From: Mercenaria mercenaria
Taxonomy: Eukaryota > Mollusca > Bivalvia > Venerida > Veneridae
Assembly: GCF_021730395.1 (NCBI RefSeq)
Contig: NC_069378.1
Span: 45,831,001 to 45,895,000, forward strand
Length of the DNA: 64,000 nt
Reading direction: 5' to 3'
In this document: positions 50,601 through 63,710 of the stretch, in pieces
How positions within the stretch are numbered: position 1 is the first letter of the stretch
How the letters are laid out: every line of letters begins with the position of its first letter
Program-made: the position numbers and the translations under genes
The notes under the pieces: generated by a model
Database searches by the model: none
Seen by the model: the letters and a program-made list of their open reading frames with translations, nothing else
Told to the model about the DNA's origin: nothing

Positions 50601-53600
50601 TCATAACCATGAATTTATTCTACAATAAGTGAAGCTGATGTTATATAAGCACCTGTCAACGACATGCCTACTCGTTCCCCTGATTCTGGTGGCAGTTTGA
50701 ACACAAACACAATCAGTGATGCCATCAGTAGCACAGGAAATATTGTGTTCAAAATATGAAACAATGGACGTCTCTTCATTTTTAACGTGAAATACAATCT
50801 GCAAAACAATAAGAGCTGAGAAAATAAACATTTAAGACGTAACCGACATCTGCATTTTTTGGGCTAGTTTTGAATTTCGGGGATCAGATCGATATCATTA
50901 GGTCCACATTTAATTATATTTAAATGAATGAGATGTTCAGCTTTGTTAAAAACGACTTGGTTAAAACATTTCTATATTATGGTTATTGGTTAGAACTGAT
51001 TTTAGGCTGTACGGCTAATTTTTATGAACTTGCAACTCGGGATAAATTTTGTGTCTGGCGATCTAAACGATATGTAAATGATACTTGAACATTGTTTAAT
51101 ATCTTCAAACAAATGTATTTCTTTTTATCCTCTATTTGCAGGGTTCGTGATCAAATTTGGTTTTACTTCTTTTCGTTGAATGTGACAGCACTTACCTATC
51201 GTAGCTATATGCATCATATTTCGATTTGGAAGCTGTTTCAGATGATGTTGTTGTTTCGATCAAATCCCATTCACCATTGGGCTGTTGTAAAAATAAATAA
51301 GTGTACTTTTTAATCGGACCTTCTGCATAAAACAATTAACTGAAAGATGTTATGACATCGGGATACCTGAAATCGTAGTGGGAACACCACGAGACATGTT
51401 GACAAAGATACAACCGGTCACCAGGCCCCGTGTTCACAAAACATTTTCAGTCTCAGCTGAGTTTGATAATGTAACTTTATTTGTGATTTATATCTAAATA
51501 GCATGTTTAAAACTAAATTTTAAGTTAATAACTATTTTCAAATGGCTTTCCGGTATTGATGGTCAGTTTCAGTTGGAATTACGTCTTGCAGTTTTAGTAA
51601 AACTAATAATAAATTTTTAAGCTCAAACTCAGCTAAGTTCGAAAAATGCTTTGTGAACACGTGGCCTATTGTTCAGTATTTCTTCCAGATCTTAGGAACT
51701 GGCTGGATTTGTTTATACATTCAAGAAATCTTTTGAAACACTTTCAAATAATAACTTTAATAGCACGTTTTACACACATTTAGTATTCATCATATATAAA
51801 GGCAACAGCCAAACAGAAGAATGTAATCATATAGAGGTATTGATCAGCCACATGAAAAATTATAATACACATTTATCAGAAGAGCTATAAAACTTACGCT
51901 AAAGTTGTCGGTTGTGATTGGATCAGATGTAAATTCTAACGAAATCTCACTTGAAGTGTATGCCCAAGTTGTCAGCACGATGCTGAGAAACAATAAATGA
52001 AGCAATAAATTAAGACGTCAAATAATGAGAGACGAATCTGATTGATGTGACATTTGTTATGAAAAATATCTTGATGGCAACTCGTATTTAGTAGGAATAA
52101 TAAAATTCATTCAACAAAGCAAGCCGAACATTCCAATTTGAACTCATGTGTAACTAAAACTTGTTTATATAATACATTCGTATTGACTAGAATTTGATTC
52201 TGCTTGAAATAATATGTTGGAATGACAGAAAGTATGTAGCCGTATATGTACGCAACTATTGAATATATAAATAAGTTTGTGCTAAACACCACACATTAAA
52301 TTGCAAAATTCGATTTTACAAAGAAAAAAAGTAAGGATAGATTTCCCGGAAGCAAAAAGCACCCCAAAGTCTTTTTTTATGTGCAGTTGATTTTGTCAGA
52401 ATATCTATATCCTGAAAGCCTCACCAAGTCTGCTTATCTAATTGAAAGGCTCACCTGCACGTCTATGAAGGCCTCATCTGCAAATATATCTATCTGAACG
52501 AAGTTCTCACCTGCGTATCTATGTATCTGAGTGAAGGATCCGGATTCCCCTGCAATTATGTTTATCTTTATGAAGTACTTACTTTCATTTCTGTTTATCT
52601 AAATGAAGGTTTCACTTACATGATCTTTATCTAAATGAAGGACTCATTTGCATATCTGTTTATCAAAATGGAGGACTTACCTGCATGTCTGTGTATCTAG
52701 CGGGTAGTATGTAATGTCAACATCACAGTTGGTTTCAAATATTCCACCTGGTGTCCAGTATGCGTAGCCACCCGAACTTATTCGTATCAGCCAGTTCTCG
52801 TTGCTGAGTATCTCTAGTTCGTTAACACTAAGGTCACAAGAAAACATCTAATCAATTGTCAAAAGCAGGCAAATAATCATTACGAAATAATCATCACTTG
52901 CTGTTTGATTACAGTCGTGGTTAATTTTGTATCATATATTCAGCAGATCAAATTGCAGCTTCTTTTCCAAAACATTTTTAAACAATTTAAATTTAAAACT
53001 TCTGTAAGTAACGCACAATACAACAGTTCTGAGTACAGTACATGTCAGCGATCTGACTTTCATATGTTTCAGACCGTCTGAAACAACTACGAAGCTGGTC
53101 AACAAAATTGCATTATTATTTCTTAAAAATAAAACACCTATGAGAATAATGCATGAAAACGCTACTGGAAAAAGCAACTCGAAGTAGCATCAGCTTGTTC
53201 CTAAGGTGGTATCTTCTGTCATTATTTTCAGTAGAAAAAAAATCAGTAACAGAACATCATATATATTTTGTATTTTAAGTATGTACTATATACATTTTAT
53301 AGCTGCCATATCAAAATAGATTTTAAACTATGAACAGTTGGGTTAAATGTAACTATTTGGAATATTTATTTAAATCTAAAATACACCTATTTTCTAAACG
53401 TTTTATATGAATACATACAAAACATGGTTGATAACAAAAAAGTTAAAGGCAATACTTATTTTATGTATAACTTTAGTAACAACGTTATAATGTGAATATA
53501 ACATAAAACTGTTCCAATAGTTAGAGTGACGCTAAACACTGCAGCTGAATAACTAGGGTACATAACTTAGGATATAAAGCGATATATATCAGTACATGGA

Positions 53601-56600
53601 ATATGTAATCAGATGAAATGTTTAACCATGTGTCTAAGGTAACAATGAGTCTAATATCATTTAAACAAGAACAAAAAGGATATCATATAAAATAACAATA
53701 AAATAATAGAATTTGTTTTAACATGACCTTGTGTTCAATTACAAAGTTTGAAAAAATTCCATCAGTGGGATTTTTTACCCAAAACTGTCGCATCCTTATT
53801 ACTATGCTGCGGTCTAATTTTGGTTATAATATAAAATTTTTAAAAGATTACATGTAAATAACACTTGCGGTAACATTGATATTTGGTGAATGATGATGTT
53901 TGTTCTTTCATTTGCGTTGAGTTTAGCGCCGGTTGCCCACAGGTTTCCATTATGCAATGGCCTAACGTGTGTGTCTTGATTTTGTATCATCTCAAGTACT
54001 ACAGTAACTGCTAAATTCTCCAAATGAATTAGGAGATTCGGCCGAATGAAATCAGATATAATCATTTTTTTTATTATAATCGTCTAAGAGAATATATACC
54101 TCGCCTGGACATAAATGATGGTCTTCTCGCTTATTTTCATTTTCATTGGCCTTTTTATAGAAAATAAGAGTACAACGCTGATAAAGCGAAAATTTAGCCC
54201 CACCTTAACTATGTTAATAGTGTAAACGTATGTAACTAATTTGCGGACGAGAATAATCAAACGTGATCAGAACATTATGTGCAATGTGCATGTAATTTTA
54301 AGAAATGAAAATGGATCAAGAAAACACTCTTGAGTAAACATTTTTAGGTAAATTACGCATTCTACAGACAACTGAAAGGGACTAAAACGAAAAAGAAACA
54401 GTACAATTCTAAACAGAACTAAGTAGTATGAAATAATGAAAGATGATGACATGATCCAAGAACAGATTGAAGCAAGTTACATCCATGTAGAGTAGATTGT
54501 GTGACTCTTACTAAAGAAATATCGTAACTTAAATGAAAACTCTAAAACGGAACAGACGTAATAGAAATAAATAAAAACACATTTTTACATGTAAAACACA
54601 TAATCATGCCTACGGTTGGTCTAGTTTGCCTAATTGTCTGTGTAAATAAACGAAGAATAGTAACCATCTCACCTATTTACTATACAGGAAGCCGGGCGCT
54701 ACATATATTTTTAATTTGAACACTCTTGTTCATTGCCTTTGAACTATCAGACAGTGTTAAACTCAACTTGGGAATTTCATGAAGCGCAGTTCACCTGACT
54801 CGAAACCGCAAAATCACATGTTGCATGATGCTCGTCCGCAAAGTGAATCACTTTCACGTGCAATTTTCACAAATACACGTTAAGCAAGATAAGTGTGGTT
54901 TAAAAATATATCAGAAAACAAGCCACTTTTAAAAATAACTAATGGATTAAAACAAAATCCATCACGAAGACCGTACCTATTAAATAGAAAAGCTCCAATG
55001 TCTCAGACGAATCTTATCAGACCAAATATAGGTTACTTAGTTAGTTCGTTGACAACAACTATAATGCCTTTAAAACAACTATGAATAAGGTGCGTGCCGA
55101 TTTTTAATGTTCCCATATTTCACTAAACTTATCAGTGAGACCTTGTAATAACATGAATATGAAAAGAACAACATAAATGATATTTTTTTATTTTTATTTT
55201 TATTTCATTTATTTTTTTATTCCAATCTTTGTCAAATTTGATAAAGCGAAATGACGTAGGATCTCGTGAAAATGAAATATTATTTATAAGAGGGCAATAA
55301 TCACTTTTCCAACTCTTAAATAGAAGTACAGGTTCACGATATTAATATCAATATTTTTTTATAAACAAGATACCTGAATTTGCATATTCATTCAGCAGGA
55401 AACAAATTGATGGTCGCTGATCTTCCTTTCCTATACAGTATATAGGCTTATATGCGATATTGGTAACTCTTGTCTAGTAATAATCACTTGATAATTACCG
55501 GGGTTTTTTTAATACTGACACGTCAAAACAATATGCCAAACGCCAGCTAAAGTTACTTGAGTCGAAGGGTAGCGTTGAATATGTACATATTGTATTTTCT
55601 GAGAAAACACAGTTTAAAGCCAGATATAGTATGTATGTTATTAAAAACAAATAGTACTCATATAGTAACTTTATCATCCTTTATAAAATGTCAATTGTCG
55701 TTCATATTCAGAACACTACAAGTAATCTATATTGAAATATACATGAGTTCACTTCTGATATTATCCCCTGGATTCAGCGATTTTTTTAGCGGAGATTTAA
55801 AACTGCATCAAAATAAAACTGCACAAAATAGTATGTTTGGCAAAGTCAAAATGTTGGTGCTACCAATTGAGTGTAACACATTATACTAAACTAAACTGGT
55901 AGAACTTATCATAAATTATATCAAGTCAATATTTGTAATATTTGCATTCCCAATGACGTTAACTACATTTATTTTATGTTCTTCAGTGAAATACTGAAAT
56001 TTATCAGTGAAATAAAGTTGATATTTTCACTGTTTGAATCAGTTCAATGTCTCAAACAGTGAAAATATTATTTTTCTAATTCTTTTAGTGATACGGAACT
56101 ACACTCGAATGCGAAATGATATGAATTATAAAATTAATGATAAAAATTCGTTCCAAAATATTCTTCAGTAAAGAAATAGATGTATGAGATTAATAACAGG
56201 ATCATACTAATTTACACTCTATCATTATAAAATGTAAAAGAAATCAGGAAACCTAACAGAACTATTTACAGTCTTTGTACAAAGATACCATGACGTCACG
56301 ACTTTATGACGTCCCTATGCGATGTACGTGACGTGGCACTGACAAACTGGATATAATTTTGTTAAAACAATTACAGATGCATTAAATAAATAGAACAATT
56401 GTTTGTTTCAGTGTAAGATCGAAATATATTATATTCCTAAACACCATGATTCACATTTTCACAAGTGGCTGCACCACTCGTGGAAATATTATACAGTGGA
56501 AACCCCATATACCGGGACTAAAAATTCCGGTTTTTAGAGGATTTCAGTTTGTGGAAGATATGTGTACTGTCAGAGACGTTAATATAGCTCTTGATGTTTC

Positions 56601-59600
56601 CTGCAGTGTCCTTTGGTAAACTATAACTGGAGGCTTTAACATGATTGCACCATAAAGGTAAGTTGCGCACATCCTTCAGATATTCCTTTCTCAACTTATT
56701 TTTTCCAGGAGAACGACTCACGAAATCGTTACAAAGTCGTTGAAATTTTATCGATTATTAAAAATCCGCCAAAAGCAAAAATAAACTTATTTGTTTAATT
56801 AGTTTTATAACATGCTCGAATTGAAAGAAAAAATGTTTTGTAGCTAACTGAGTAATTGAGCGCGGCATTTTTGTGCATCATTTTCGTATAGGTTAGTGTT
56901 TATTAGTAAGCATTTATCAAATTAAATTGGTCAGGCGCGGCAGAAATATTTCTTAAAAACACCATAATACTGTGTGACACCTATACTTTTGTATGCGCTG
57001 TGTATGCAAAATATACATATGCGCCGTTTTGGCTTTCTTCCCACGTAACAATAGTGTCTGAAGTAAACTATTGATTTAACTTCGTATATCTTTTATTTCA
57101 AACGAGATTGCTACTGACTATTTACATATTGTTGAAAAGAAAAACGCCACAGTACTTAGCAATACCTATATACGTATGTGCTCTATTATTAGTAATGGAA
57201 GAAAAATAAACATACGCGCAGTTTTGGTTTTTCTGCCCATGTGATGATAGTGTTCGCTTCTCGTTCTATATTTATAAATATTTACAAAAAAAATAAACCG
57301 TTGCAACGGTGTATAAAAGTTCATTAGAAAAACTGCCAAAACAAGTCTTGAAAATAGTTTGGATCACCGTGCATCTAAGATGTATTTAGAAAAAATGTTC
57401 AAAAACCGTTGAATTCATATATATTTTTTTGTTCAATTAATAAATAGTTCCTAGATTATACAAAACTTTTATATAAGTCGTTCCCTGTTAAATATCAGTC
57501 AGAAAAAGTATTAAAAGAGAACAAGATCAACTTAAATAGATATTAGAAATTGCCGAACTCTGTCAAGTTGTGCATATTTCATTAAAACAAATGCCAGCCA
57601 GAAATAAGGAAGTTTTGCATCACAAATAGAATCTATTTGGTCAAATGGAAAATAATCATCTATATTTTCATGATTTAGTATTTATTTTCTGAAAAAATAT
57701 TGTTAGAAAAAGATATTTAAAAAAAACTGTAAAAAGGCGGATATTCTAAAACAAAAAAAGAGAGAAATACTCACAATTCCGTAAAAAACATCTTATGAAA
57801 CGACTGTTTGATCAGACTATTATCGACCACGTAAAATTGGCAGTAAGAGCAGTGGGGAAAATAATAACTGATGATAGTTGATGACGTATTTCCATTATTC
57901 TTCGAAATCTGTTTAAAAGTGAGTCTTAATAGTATACCAGTTCCTTGAACAGCATAGGATACAGAAAGGTGAAGTACAGTGGGTCCGTATAAAATGCCAT
58001 GATAAGTCTTTATACTTAAAAACTTTAATTAAACAATCAAAAAGAAACTGTTCTTTTTTCCAAACTTCAACCCATAAGCAACTTCTTTAGTACCTTTTGA
58101 AACAGAAAATCTGTCTTGATGAACGTGTTTAAGCCTTCCATAGTCTGCTCTACTGTGATCAAATGACCACACCGGAAATGTTCCGCACTTGGATGAAAGA
58201 CGAGTGGTGTAAACAAAACGAAACGGGGCTCACAAGAGATGATTTTAAATATATATTGAGAAACTCCCAGATAATCGTGATATACGTCCAGGGTTGGTAT
58301 ACTCCGAGCGTTGTTCTGCCCCGCAAATTTACGTATCGCTTATTACAGCCTGCTTCACTGGCACCATCGATGACTGTTACTCTTTATATTGAAAAGTATG
58401 CTAACATTGGAATACTCGAGATAAACACATGCAAAAACGTAGATATATACAGAGTCATTAGACAAGGGCTTATGCAAAAGAAGAACTAGCACATGCAAGA
58501 AATTTAGGATGTAATAACGTTCTGGAAAAACTTGGTTCTCCAAGTCTGAAATTTTATAAGACTTTCAAAATCAATGCACCATTATTTTTTCACAACATTT
58601 ACAGTTTTATCTAAATGAGCCTTAAACACTTGTTATTGTAACATAATGACTTTTTACAGTTATATTATTGCACATATTTACTTTGATGTATTAATTATGT
58701 TTTCACAAATTAGTAGAGTTAATTAGTTGATTAAACATGTATTTTGTTTCAGGGTTTGCCTGTATATTATAATCATTGGTTACAATGAATTATAGAGAAA
58801 ACAGTATATAAGTTGTATGTGTGACATTTTAAATGTACGATTTGCTTCAGAGCCAAGTGCACGTGATCGCTGTCCAAGACAGATGTTGATTTGATATTTC
58901 ATTATATTTTATAGAGTTGTTTGATTACTTAAGTTCACCCATCTGATGCAGTAAGAGTACTTAAACTTTTATATTTATTGATTGACACATGTAATAACCT
59001 TTTGGTCAATTGGCTCAAAAAAAGATAAACTTTTGGACATAATTCACATATATTTTGACAACACATTTCAGACATGACATTTCCGAAATATCACGGGTAA
59101 ATTGCATCCAAAAGGTTAAATCCCTTTTCATTGGTTTTTCAATTATGTTAGATTTTAATTAGTTTAAGTTATTCCCCACTTTTAGTGTCAAAAGATTTGT
59201 CAGCTTATGGGGTGTTATACATATTGTGCACTGTTATCGGAAAGGCAAATGCCTTTGGTTATTCCTTACTGATTATCTTTCTGGGTCTTGTTCTTAATAG
59301 TATGTTTATGATAGTGGATATATTTTAAATTAATACAATTTCACTATACTATCGTTTTTTGAATTATTTTAGAAACATTTAAAGTTAATGATTGATTCAA
59401 CTGGTTACATTATATTATGTGTTGCAGAAAATAACAAGAGCAGACATGATCTTATTCTTGACATTCCTTATATTTTGTTAAGTTGAGAGTCTATTTCTCT
59501 TCGTAGAAACAAAGTTTAACATTTTTTATAAATTAAAATATTAAAAGTATTATGAACATTCCAGAATGTTAGAGGTGTTATTAAGTGCCATGCTATGCAC

Positions 59601-61032
59601 ACTAAAATAAACTTTAGCTCACCTATTTTCTATTGCTAGCGCTGGTCGCCACATGTTTTCTTCGTTAGAGAAAAGAAAGCTTATGCTTGAATAATTTAAG
59701 TTTGAGCTCCAGTCAAGCGTATCGTCAACCCATTTCTAAAATGAAATTATATTTCAACAAATTATAGAGAAAACGCACAAATGTTCTTGCTAAAACATCT
59801 GCAAAGTTCAGACGGATTGGTTGATGACGGAGCCCGAAAAGGGAAAACTCCAAAATATATCCCAAAGGATTCTGCAAATGCTATAACTGACAGATCATAA
59901 CTTAAGGCTGTTCTAGCACAAAATGTGTAAAAGGATAATCCTAATGAATTTTATGTGGATAAACAATGGTTCTTTTAAAACTTGTTTCTGAACTTTTAAA
60001 CACGTGGACAAATAAGCATATAATAAATTTTGAAACATTATTTTGTGTGGGTACATGTACAAACTGAAAAAACGCAGCCTGTCTTGTATTCATTCTGAAC
60101 TGTGTACTCATCCAAATATAATCTACCTATTCAACAGATCAATATTAAATAACCTATATTTGTTTTAAGTTTACTTACCTCATTTTAACATGTTTTGAAA
60201 TCATTTTGTAAAATTCAAAGAAATAAAGTGGTATAAGCACTGCAGAATTGTAGCTGACAACAATTCTAAAGTTGTTTAAATATTTGGATAACGATGCTCT
60301 GTAAAAACGAATTATCAGGTCAACTTAAATACGTTGTAAAATAAGATATGTAGATGTGAAATCAATATGATTTACCGTTGAGAAAAATCCTGATGTTGAT
60401 AACACCTGGTCTTTTATGTCCTGAAATATAAATATGAGATTTTATTTAACTGACTTAGTCGCAACCGCATCCCAACATTGCTTTGTAGGTTGAAAATATT
60501 GTGCACATTCTGCAATATAAAATTGGTTTAGTTAAGATTATCGTTAAGATGACAAAAGTTCTATCTTGACAATTGCTTTCTTTTTCACATATGTTCACTT
60601 CAGTGCCAAAAGTGGCTAACTGCATTGGCGTGATGAAGCACTAATCTTCCTTTTGCGTTTAAGTGACCAAATTCTTTTTGTCTGAATGAATTATTGCCCA
60701 TGCTTTCATATGTTCCAAAATTTACCCAGGTTAATAGACGGTATTTTAATATAACGTTACACACAGAGCAGGGCAACTTTGAAATTTTACATTCATGATA
60801 TTTTGTTTGCTTATCAGCCATCATGATGCCGTATATAATCGAAACCGTGTAATATATAAATCACATACCAGTGAGTTTATTGTCACCAGGTTCAGACCAA
60901 CTGTCACCCTGACCTTCTCAGCTGGCCTCTGTAAAGGTTCATAGCCTGTAAAGAGGCTTGTCCTCAATTCGGTTTCCAATTCTTTAGAATAACTTGGTAT
61001 TTTGCTGCCGTAAACAAACACTCTAAGAAAAA
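47645..61032 (-). CDS. Nicotinic acetylcholine receptor-like subunit, copy B (5' exon outside window)
   Basis: Ten exons: 60869-61032, 60376-60420, 59623-59735, 52681-52827, 51898-51982, 51196-51281, 50653-50798, 50184-50261, 48784-48942, 47645-47949. Nine have the same length as in copy A; the last is one codon shorter. All are open and GT-AG bounded, so the gene looks functional. The Cys-loop ([15 protein letters not shown]), the M2 border GERVG and TM2 ([17 protein letters not shown]) are identical to copy A. Changes cluster in the extracellular domain, for example WVDDTLDW for WADGRLDW, and TSSEISLEFTSDP for [13 protein letters not shown]. The first exon should lie several kilobases beyond 61032, since intron 1 of copy A is 7 kb. 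It should co-assemble with related subunits or form a homomer; this is inferred. Confidence 0.92.
49088..49380 (-). mobile_element. tRNA-derived SINE, second copy of the 25775 family
   Basis: The body is 49098-49370 on the minus strand, flanked by tacataaaaa at 49088-49097 and 49371-49380. It has the same gtgcccgctcgtgatgaaat block and tRNA-like head as the copy at 25775. It lies in intron 9 of receptor B, and copy A has no SINE there. Confidence 0.87.
51424..51666. mobile_element. MITE in intron 6 of receptor B
   Basis: Inverted ends (ggccccgtgttcacaaa and tttgtgaacacgtggcc) enclose a further match around cagctgagtttga / tcaaactcagct. The same intron of copy A (about 16460-16560) aligns on both sides and lacks it. 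Confidence 0.8.
52418..52680. repeat. 33-bp donor-copy minisatellite (copy B, ~8 units)
   Basis: This is the same unit and position as the copy A array, directly beside the exon-5 donor, but shorter and more diverged (ctcacctgcacgtct, ttctcacctgcgtatct, gtttatctaaatgaa). It was therefore present before the gene duplication. Confidence 0.8.
52828..59622. other. Intron 4 of receptor B
   Basis: The 6.8-kb intron is nearly twice the copy A length. Sequence to about 53700 aligns with copy A. About 53700-58900 is extra, AT-rich DNA in which I recognise no element with clear ends. A cagtggaaaccccatatacc block near 56495 resembles a pogo/Tigger-type end. ACGTCA-type sites cluster at 56292-56333. The 108-codon frame at 58163-58489 has no recognisable domain. 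Confidence 0.45.
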
Positions 61033-61900
61033 CTGAAATAGATGCGAATAGAAAATAATGAGTTTAAGCAATGTTATAATACTCTTAATCATTGAAATGA
61101 TGTGCAAAGGGTTCAAAATGAAAGTCAATATTGACAAGAAATACATCTGTTTGAATTCAAGTCTTTGTCTTGCTGGTCGCTATCTTTCGGATCATATATC
61201 GACTTAAATTATTTCGTATGTTAGCGGTCTTGATTTGGTTACATCCACTGACACTTTGGGATCATAGAGTCCGTCCAATAGCTGCAAAATAGAATAGCAT
61301 TTAATGTTGTGCTAGGGCCGTGAAGGGTTTTGTACATTGTACATTTCTTATTCGTAAAAAAAACTCATCGTTCAGCGTCTGCCATTCTTCTTTCGGTTGT
61401 GTGAATATTCTGATATATTTTTATTGACTATCACACTCTAAATATTATTCTCAAGTACCTACATACAACCCATTTGGTTTGATAGCCAAAATGATTATGC
61501 TTTCTAATAAAATAAGTCTATAAGGCCAATATGAAATTGCTTGATTAGTAACATCATATTTTTGTTATCTACCTTCCTTTCTTTCTTTTCAATAGTAGCA
61601 GTGTTATTGCTATCACTTATGTCAATAAATTGTATATCCTAAAGTGAACCGCCATTGTTATTTTCCAGCTATTCTTACGACTTTACATTCAGTCCAGTAT
61701 TTCGATTTAGATAAACAGCTGTTCGAACACAGACTAAAATATTGTTAAATACAATATTTTTTGTTATATGTATTACTTGTTCATAGGTGTATGTGAACGG
61801 TCGCAAATTAAGTGCAAAATGCTTACCCTTTTTAAAGCGAAATTTAATTACTAATCTACGGAATTCCGTAAGGACCGTCGCCTTTGGTTGTGTAGATCTG
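61033..61900. other. Intron 1 of receptor B, aligning with copy A
   Basis: The stretch to about 61740 aligns with 26471-27420 of copy A (for example atcatagagtc... and acattcagtccag). No other feature is recognised. Confidence 0.5.
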
Positions 61901-61904
61901 AAAC

Positions 61905-62190
61905 GCGATACTCGATAGTGCAATGATGAAAACGCGAAAGCACGAAACTACGATAAGGAATTCGCGACAACACGATGATGATACGATAGTACGATGATGA
62001 TGATAGTGCGATATACTATCGCGTTTTCACTATCGTACTGTCGCGATTTCACCATCGTACTATCGTCTTATCACGTTTTTATTATCGTAGTATCGCGTTA
62101 TCACCATCGTACTGTCACATTTTAACCATCGTACTGTCGCGTTATCACCATCGTATTTTTGCGTTATCATCATCGTACTATCTCCTTCCG
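61905..62190. repeat. Tandem 22-bp CG-rich repeat with an inverted arm
   Basis: Units of about 22 bp (catcgtactgtcgcgttatc) repeat from about 62020 to 62190. The preceding 61905-62018 holds the same motif in reverse orientation (cgatgatgatac, gatagtacg), so the two face each other around 62015. Confidence 0.7.
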
Positions 62191-62883
62191 GTATCCGGTC
62201 TCTATCTATCTTTTCATTTAAGCACTGTTAAAATTCAAAATGATTTCTATTGCTTGTTCATGGGTTGTATAACGTTTTTCAGCTAAAGCCAGATATGTGA
62301 TTTGTCAAAAATTCCTCAGGTCAGTCGCTTTGAGTTTTCTTTATAGTACAAGATTAATAACAGGAAAATAGAATGCCATATTGTACCATGATTAGAGAGG
62401 ATTTTTTTTGTTTGACATGAATAGTTTCACAAACATGTTGAATATTTTCAAAAATATTATAGCTTTTATTTTTACACTGAAAATTGAAGCAAGTGCATGT
62501 CTTGTAAAGCTCATTTTTTCGATATTGAGTACCGTAAGATGCATAACTCCGGAACATCGCAAATATTTGAAGAATATGTTTTTGCAGTTTGCATGGCACA
62601 CATTTCTATTTTAATGCAGAAGTCTGGCACCATCTGCAAAAGTAGATAGCATTTCTTTTTCGATTTTCACATGATACCAAAAGTGACGAAGTAAGTTAGC
62701 GCCCTTTTACTCACAAATTTTATCTATGATTTTAAGGAATGAGAAATGCAGTCAAATTATATCTGCATAGCATTTTGAACATGTTCAACTTCACACACGC
62801 TTCGCTTCCTTAAATTCATTTTCTGTAAATGTTCCTTAAGTTGACGAAAGCTGTAAAGGCATACAAAATGAATGATTGATTAT

Positions 62884-62965
62884 GTTGCTTTTGGCTATCT
62901 AGCAGCTGTAGCTATAGTAGGATCGTTGCTTTTGGCTATCTAGCAGCTGTAGCTATAGTAGGATC
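62884..62965. repeat. Perfect 41-bp tandem duplication
   Basis: Two identical adjacent 41-bp units starting gttgcttttggctatctagc. The lack of any difference suggests a recent event. Confidence 0.9.
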
Positions 62966-63094
62966 ATCAGTACAAATCATGATTTTCGCACACGAGGACC
63001 TGCGTTTGAATCTGCATATCGCCCTATCGCGAGAGTGGAGCTGTAGATCTAAAAGCATAGCTTCTAATTTAATCTTTCAATTTTGGCATGCGCA

Positions 63095-63300
63095 ACTGAA
63101 GGCGATGGTGTGATGATGATAACGCGACGGTAAGATGGTGATAACGCGACAGTACGGTGATGATAACGCGACAGTATGATGGTTATACTGCGACAGTACG
63201 ATAATGAAATTGCAAAATCACGATACTACGATAACGAAAACGCGATGATACGATGCGATACGACGCACAACATTCTATTTGATTGTCGTGGTGTACCGCC
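63095..63300. repeat. Distal inverted copy of the CG-rich 22-bp repeat
   Basis: Units such as gataacgcgacagtacg are the reverse complement of those at 62020-62190. Together they bracket about 1 kb, as in a fold-back element. The end (gcgatacgacgcac) resembles the block at 29585-29850. Confidence 0.6.
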
Positions 63301-63417
63301 GTATCGAAATATTGCGCGTTGTATCGTTTAGTGTCTTAGCTCAGTAAGACGAAACGTCGGCCTCTACATACTATAACCACATCTATATATTTCTTACCTA
63401 ACCAAAAGCTAGTTTGT

Positions 63418-63710
63418 TTATTTGTTTGTTGTGGGTTTAACGCCATTTTTCAGCAGTATTTCAGTCATGTAACAGCGGGCAGTTAACCTAACCAACGTTT
63501 CTGGATTCTGTACCAGTACAAACCTGTTCTCAGCAAGTAACTGCCAACTTTCCAACATGAATTATTAGAGGTGGAGGACGAATGATATCAGGCACGATGT
63601 CCTTTTTCAAAAACGTCACGGAGAACATACGCCCCGCCCGGGGATCGAACTCGCGAGCCCGCGTTCCGTAGACCAACGCTCTCCCTACTGAGCTAAGCGG
63701 GCGGGTTTGC
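63418..63710 (-). mobile_element. tRNA-derived SINE, second copy of the 31131 family
   Basis: Minus-strand copy with the tRNA-like head at the right (gcccgcttagctcagtaggg, ttggtctacgg, gagttcgatcccc). The shared body is tgttctccgtgacg and ggcagttacttgc, and the tail is cacaacaaacaaa. The head is better preserved than in the 31131 copy. Confidence 0.87.

Noticed and set aside
58163-58489. 108-codon plus-strand frame in intron 4 of receptor B
   Set aside because: No domain, signal peptide, splice partners or paralogue in copy A; a frame this long is possible by chance in a 6.8-kb intron.
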